Source of the DNA: JAGVWJ01 sp964588555
GTDB taxonomy: Archaea > Micrarchaeota > Micrarchaeia > Anstonellales > Bilamarchaeaceae
Reading direction: 5' to 3'
Assembly (NCBI GenBank): GCA_964588555.1
Contig: CAZPPT010000004.1
Coordinates: 62,001-126,000, forward strand
Length of the DNA stretch: 64,000 nt
In this document: positions 63,023 to 64,000 of the stretch, one piece after another
Layout: every line of letters starts with the position of its first letter
Position numbering within the stretch: position 1 is the first letter of the stretch
Translations under genes and position numbers: made by a program
The notes under the pieces: generated by a model
What the model was told of the DNA's origin: nothing
Database searches by the model: none
What the model saw: only the letters and a program-made list of their open reading frames with translations

Positions 63023-63784
63023 ATGGCAATTACAATAAAACAGTTAAACAAAAATCAAATCGAACAGCTTGCTTGTACTGCCCCATCAAATACGCGGCAG
63101 TTTCTATCATCAATGCTTGCACTTGAAGACCCGTTTCGAGGAATCCAAGTAAATATTGGAAAGCGACGTTTTGGTGTTCATAAAGAAACCGGACGTGTGG
63201 TACGCCCTGATTTTGTTCCAATTGATGAAGCACGTGCAATTTTAAAAGGAGAAAAAGAGCACGTTGTTGCACTTGGTAATGGCGGACATTCACCGATTCA
63301 CGAACCAGATGAGTGGTTTGCAGGAAGCGTATTTGGGATGGTGAATGGTTCGATACCATTTACATTTAGCGAGCGAGGAAAAGAGCCGCTTATTTATTCT
63401 GCACCGACACTTGTGCTTGGTAGAGGGACTGGTCGGCTTGAGGTTGTAGAAGTACGCGTAGATGGGCCGGTAAAACTTGGGGATGTAACAAAAGTCTTGC
63501 GAGATAGTACAAACACCAAGCAATATGGCATTCTTGAAATTGGAAGTGCAGAGGCAAAAACAAGTGCACAATACGCAGCTGTGTATACTTATGCATACAC
63601 CTACACGTATGGTACAGAAGAACATTCAGTTACTAAACAAAGTAACGAACCAGTAACGCTTCTGTTAAGTGCAAACTCACGTGATACTCATGCAATTAGA
63701 GAAAGTGGGGAAAATGTTCATATCAACGGACTCGAATTACCAGAAAGCGCGCACGCTCGGGGCATCCTCTTTAAGCTCTCATGA
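63023..63784 (+). CDS. Hypothetical protein, 253 aa
   Basis: Not recognised. The start is fixed by a strong ribosome site: AAAGGTGATC lies 2 bases before the ATG, complementary to the archaeal 16S 3' end. A long in-frame extension upstream, overlapping the radical SAM gene, is rejected. Noted features: HVVALGNGGHSPIHEPDEWF and a Tyr/Thr-rich beta stretch (AAVYTYAYTYTYGTE). No signal peptide. It may act with the radical SAM enzyme, possibly as its peptide or protein substrate; that is inference. Confidence 0.72.
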   Translation: MAITIKQLNKNQIEQLACTAPSNTRQFLSSMLALEDPFRGIQVNIGKRRFGVHKETGRVVRPDFVPIDEARAILKGEKEHVVALGNGGHSPIHEPDEWFAGSVFGMVNGSIPFTFSERGKEPLIYSAPTLVLGRGTGRLEVVEVRVDGPVKLGDVTKVLRDSTNTKQYGILEIGSAEAKTSAQYAAVYTYAYTYTYGTEEHSVTKQSNEPVTLLLSANSRDTHAIRESGENVHINGLELPESAHARGILFKLS

Positions 63785-64000
63785 TTCTCCTAAGAGAAGT
63801 GATATTATTACAATTGGCATCATCGGATATGGGCACCTTGGCAAAATGTTCCATGCCCGCCTTTCCCGGGATCCGCGGTTTTCTTTTCTTATTGGAAGCA
63901 AGGAGCCGGGAAGAAATATCGATGTAGCGAAACGAAGTGACGTGCTGTTTATCTGCTTACGCCACGAAGATGTTGCGGGAGTTATTAAAGAGGTACGCGT
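63714..64000 (+). CDS. Pyrroline-5-carboxylate reductase-like oxidoreductase, cut by window edge
   Basis: The frame from ATG 63714 reads through ITIGIIGYGHLGKMFHARL, a NAD(P)-binding Rossmann start, and DVLFICLRHEDVAGVI, the pattern of the ProC/F420-dependent NADP oxidoreductase group. The ATG overlaps the upstream gene by 71 bases; no later standard start precedes the Rossmann strand. The C-terminal dimer domain lies outside the window, so proline synthesis is only a possibility. Confidence 0.75.
   Translation, partial: MFISTDSNYQKARTLGASSLSSHDSPKRSDIITIGIIGYGHLGKMFHARLSRDPRFSFLIGSKEPGRNIDVAKRSDVLFICLRHEDVAGVIKEVR

Overview
The window is archaeal chromosome, most likely from a small-genome DPANN-type lineage (Diapherotrites or Micrarchaeota-like); the exact phylum cannot be fixed from this sequence. 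Archaeal markers are RNA polymerase subunit K, ribosomal proteins uS10 and eL41, Dph2, ThpR, a double-HTH Lrp-type regulator, class III (type IV pilin-like) signal peptides, TATA-box promoters of the TTTAWA kind and an initiator tRNA with bulge-helix-bulge introns. Several parts are bacterial in type: GyrA and GyrB, a complete sigma-70-family factor, lipoyl synthase, and two lipobox surface proteins with Asp/Ala-rich linkers.

Layout. 0-8.5 kb: gyrA (minus, cut at the left edge) and gyrB (plus), each split by a full-length AT-rich intein. Between them lie a metzincin-like protease, a Cas2-like small protein and a hypothetical. 8.5-17 kb: a GNAT-like protein, a nitrilase-family hydrolase, then six tightly packed membrane-anchored or pilin-like proteins, two of them recent paralogues. 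17-23.5 kb: an AAA/DUF234 ATPase behind a 31-bp palindrome, a thiolase plus its DUF35 partner, a Nudix hydrolase, a coiled-coil protein and a HEAT-repeat protein. 23.5-27.2 kb: two back-to-back hairpins, the sigma factor, then ribulose-phosphate epimerase and a split transketolase. 27.2-37.2 kb (all minus): a surface-glycan cluster (two glycosyltransferases, asparagine synthetase, flippase, phosphohexomutase) with two large lipoproteins upstream.

37.3-42.4 kb: uS10, eL41, lipoyl synthase with the lipoate-ligase accessory subunit, an unknown all-helical protein, and a LAGLIDADG endonuclease that runs antisense into a tRNA-Met(initiator) gene carrying two non-canonical introns. 42.4-52.7 kb (minus): a 2865-residue giant protein with a possible kinase-like C-terminal domain, preceded by small conserved genes including thpR. 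52.8-64 kb: NAD kinase, dCTP deaminase, rpoK (59 aa), dph2, PEP synthase, a saccharopine-dehydrogenase-like protein, an Lrp-type regulator, a radical SAM protein, an unknown protein, and the start of a pyrroline-5-carboxylate-reductase-like gene.

The points most worth following up are the sigma factor in an archaeon, the doubly interrupted initiator tRNA with an adjacent homing endonuclease, the inteins in both gyrase subunits, and the giant protein.
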